A DNA stretch of 5,647 nt from a bacterium (GTDB lineage Bacteria; CAIJMQ01; JAADFP01): the NCBI GenBank assembly GCA_027021085.1, contig JALUVB010000282.1, forward strand, positions 1 to 5,647, in the 5' to 3' direction. The notes below the pieces were generated by a model. It was not told the DNA's origin. It saw nothing but the letters and a program-made list of their open reading frames with translations, and did not search any database. The position numbers and the translations under genes were made by a program. Shown here in pieces: positions 4,600 to 5,647 of this stretch (positions are counted from its first letter, which is position 1; each line of letters begins with the position of its first letter).

Positions 4600-5647
4600 C
4601 TTTTTCTGCCATTTTTATTATCTTCACTTTCTTTACTCTTCTCTCATCCGCATCTAAGACCAGCATCTTAATATCTCCCCATTCTACCATCTCCCCCCTC
4701 TGAGGAACTTTCTGGAGCTGTTCCATTATAAATCCTCCCACGGTCTCAAAATCATTCTGGGGAAGAGAAATATTTAGCTCTTCTTCCGCCTCTTCTATCC
4801 CCAGTCGTGCATCTACCACATAAACATGGGGTGAAATCTGCTCCCACATTCTCCCTTCCCTGTCGTATTCATCCTCTATTTCTCCCACTATCTCTTCCAG
4901 CACATCCTCCAGGGTAACCAGGCCGGCCGTCCCTCCGTATTCATCCACTACAATAGCCACGTGAGTTTTCCTCCTTTTAAAATCCCGCAATAACTCGTCC
5001 AATTTCTTGGTTTCCGGTATAAACATCGGCTTATGAATAAGCGTTTCCAGGCTCATATTTTCAATTTTCCCTCCTCCAATACAATGCAGTAGGTCGCGGG
5101 AATAAAGAATCCCCACAATATTGTCTATATTTTTCCTGTAAACAGGAATGCGAGAAAAGCCCCATTTTTTTATCTCTTCTATTGCCTGCAAAAGAGGGGT
5201 TTCTATGTCCAGGGCAGAAATACTGATACGCGGCACCATAATTTCAGAAACTCTCTTTTCTCCAATCTCAAATACCCCTTCAATCATTTCCCTTTCCTCT
5301 TCTTCTATAAGCTGCTCCTTTTCCGCTGCTATAATTAAACTCCTTATTTCCTGGTCAGTAAGAAATTGAGAGGTTATATCTACCATTTTCCCGCCCAGTA
5401 CTTTTATTATTCCCCTGGCAATGAGAGTAAGCAATTTAACCAGAGGATAAAAAAGCAAGGAAAGAATACGCATTATGCGAAGAGAAAGAAAAGCAAGTTT
5501 TTCCGGTTTCTGGCGAGCGTATATCTTTGGAACAATCTCCCCAAAAATAAGAATGATGAAAGTCATCACCCCGATAGAAATTCCCATTGCCCGGGCATCG
5601 GTAAAACCTCTGGCCCGGGCAATCTTCATGCTTATGGAAGCAGCCAG
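4580..5647 (-). CDS. CNNM/CorB-type protein: DUF21, two CBS domains, CorC/HlyC domain (5' end outside window)
   Basis: C-terminal 355 codons of a hemolysin-like CNNM/CorB protein, a family of inner-membrane proteins linked to Mg2+ (and other divalent cation) transport or homeostasis. The frame stays open from the first ATG (5629) to the window edge with LAASIS, which continues DUF21, so the true start lies outside. Numbering from that ATG: the end of DUF21 at 1-80, with the diagnostic FGEIVPK (29-35) and a further hydrophobic stretch (about 44-70); an acidic linker with LTDQEIRSLI; CBS1 from about 126 (RVSEIMVPR); CBS2 to about 247 with VVDEYGGTAGLVTLEDVLEEIVGEI, the family hallmark; and the CorC/HlyC C-terminal domain at about 262-340 (VDARLGIEEAEEELNISLP, DFETVGGFI). 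The DUF21 domain separates it from soluble CorC/TlyC proteins. It is the first visible gene of the operon and overlaps the DUF502 gene by 20 nt. Confidence 0.92.
   Translation of the reverse strand: MAASISMKIARARGFTDARAMGISIGVMTFIILIFGEIVPKIYARQKPEKLAFLSLRIMRILSLLFYPLVKLLTLIARGIIKVLGGKMVDITSQFLTDQEIRSLIIAAEKEQLIEEEEREMIEGVFEIGEKRVSEIMVPRISISALDIETPLLQAIEEIKKWGFSRIPVYRKNIDNIVGILYSRDLLHCIGGGKIENMSLETLIHKPMFIPETKKLDELLRDFKRRKTHVAIVVDEYGGTAGLVTLEDVLEEIVGEIEDEYDREGRMWEQISPHVYVVDARLGIEEAEEELNISLPQNDFETVGGFIMEQLQKVPQRGEMVEWGDIKMLVLDADERRVKKVKIIKMAEKDEETER

Overview
The window looks like a piece of a Gram-negative (diderm, LPS-type) bacterial chromosome. The evidence is a set of lipopolysaccharide-export genes (lptC, lptA, lptB). 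The lineage cannot be fixed from the sequence. The minus-strand proteins are rich in Lys, Glu and Ile, their coding strand is strongly purine-rich, and short heptameric repeats sit between genes. These traits would fit an uncultured, perhaps anaerobic or warm-adapted lineage, but that is inference only.

Layout on the minus strand, in transcription order (right to left): (1) a CNNM/CorB-type protein (DUF21, two CBS domains, CorC/HlyC domain), truncated by the right edge; (2) a DUF502 membrane protein; (3) an LptC-like protein; (4) an LptA/OstA-like periplasmic protein; (5) LptB, the LPS-export ATPase. All five overlap end to start (20, 4, 13 and 4 nt), so they look like one translationally coupled operon. 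LptB would power extraction of LPS from the inner membrane, with LptC and LptA forming the periplasmic bridge. The permeases LptF/LptG and the outer-membrane LptD/LptE are not in this window. After a 149-nt gap come (6) a sulfatase with an intact formylglycine motif but no signal peptide, and then, convergent on the plus strand, (7) the 3' part of an IS1634-like DDE transposase cut by the left edge.

The main non-coding signal is in the two intergenic regions. Both carry degenerate 7-nt tandem repeats of a GTAGCGA/GTAGGGA/GGGGATA family, placed exactly at the 3' end of a gene and in that gene's sense orientation. In both cases the repeat supplies the stop codon and last residues (transposase and LptB). 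Because seven is not a multiple of three, successive TAG-bearing units put stops in different frames. The left copy also adjoins a REP-like hairpin, which the transposase frame reads through. A second heptamer family (TGTATCY-type) and a weak possible promoter precede the sulfatase.

I see no tRNA, rRNA, CRISPR array, toxin-antitoxin or defence system. Apart from the repeat arrangement, the gene content belongs to known families.
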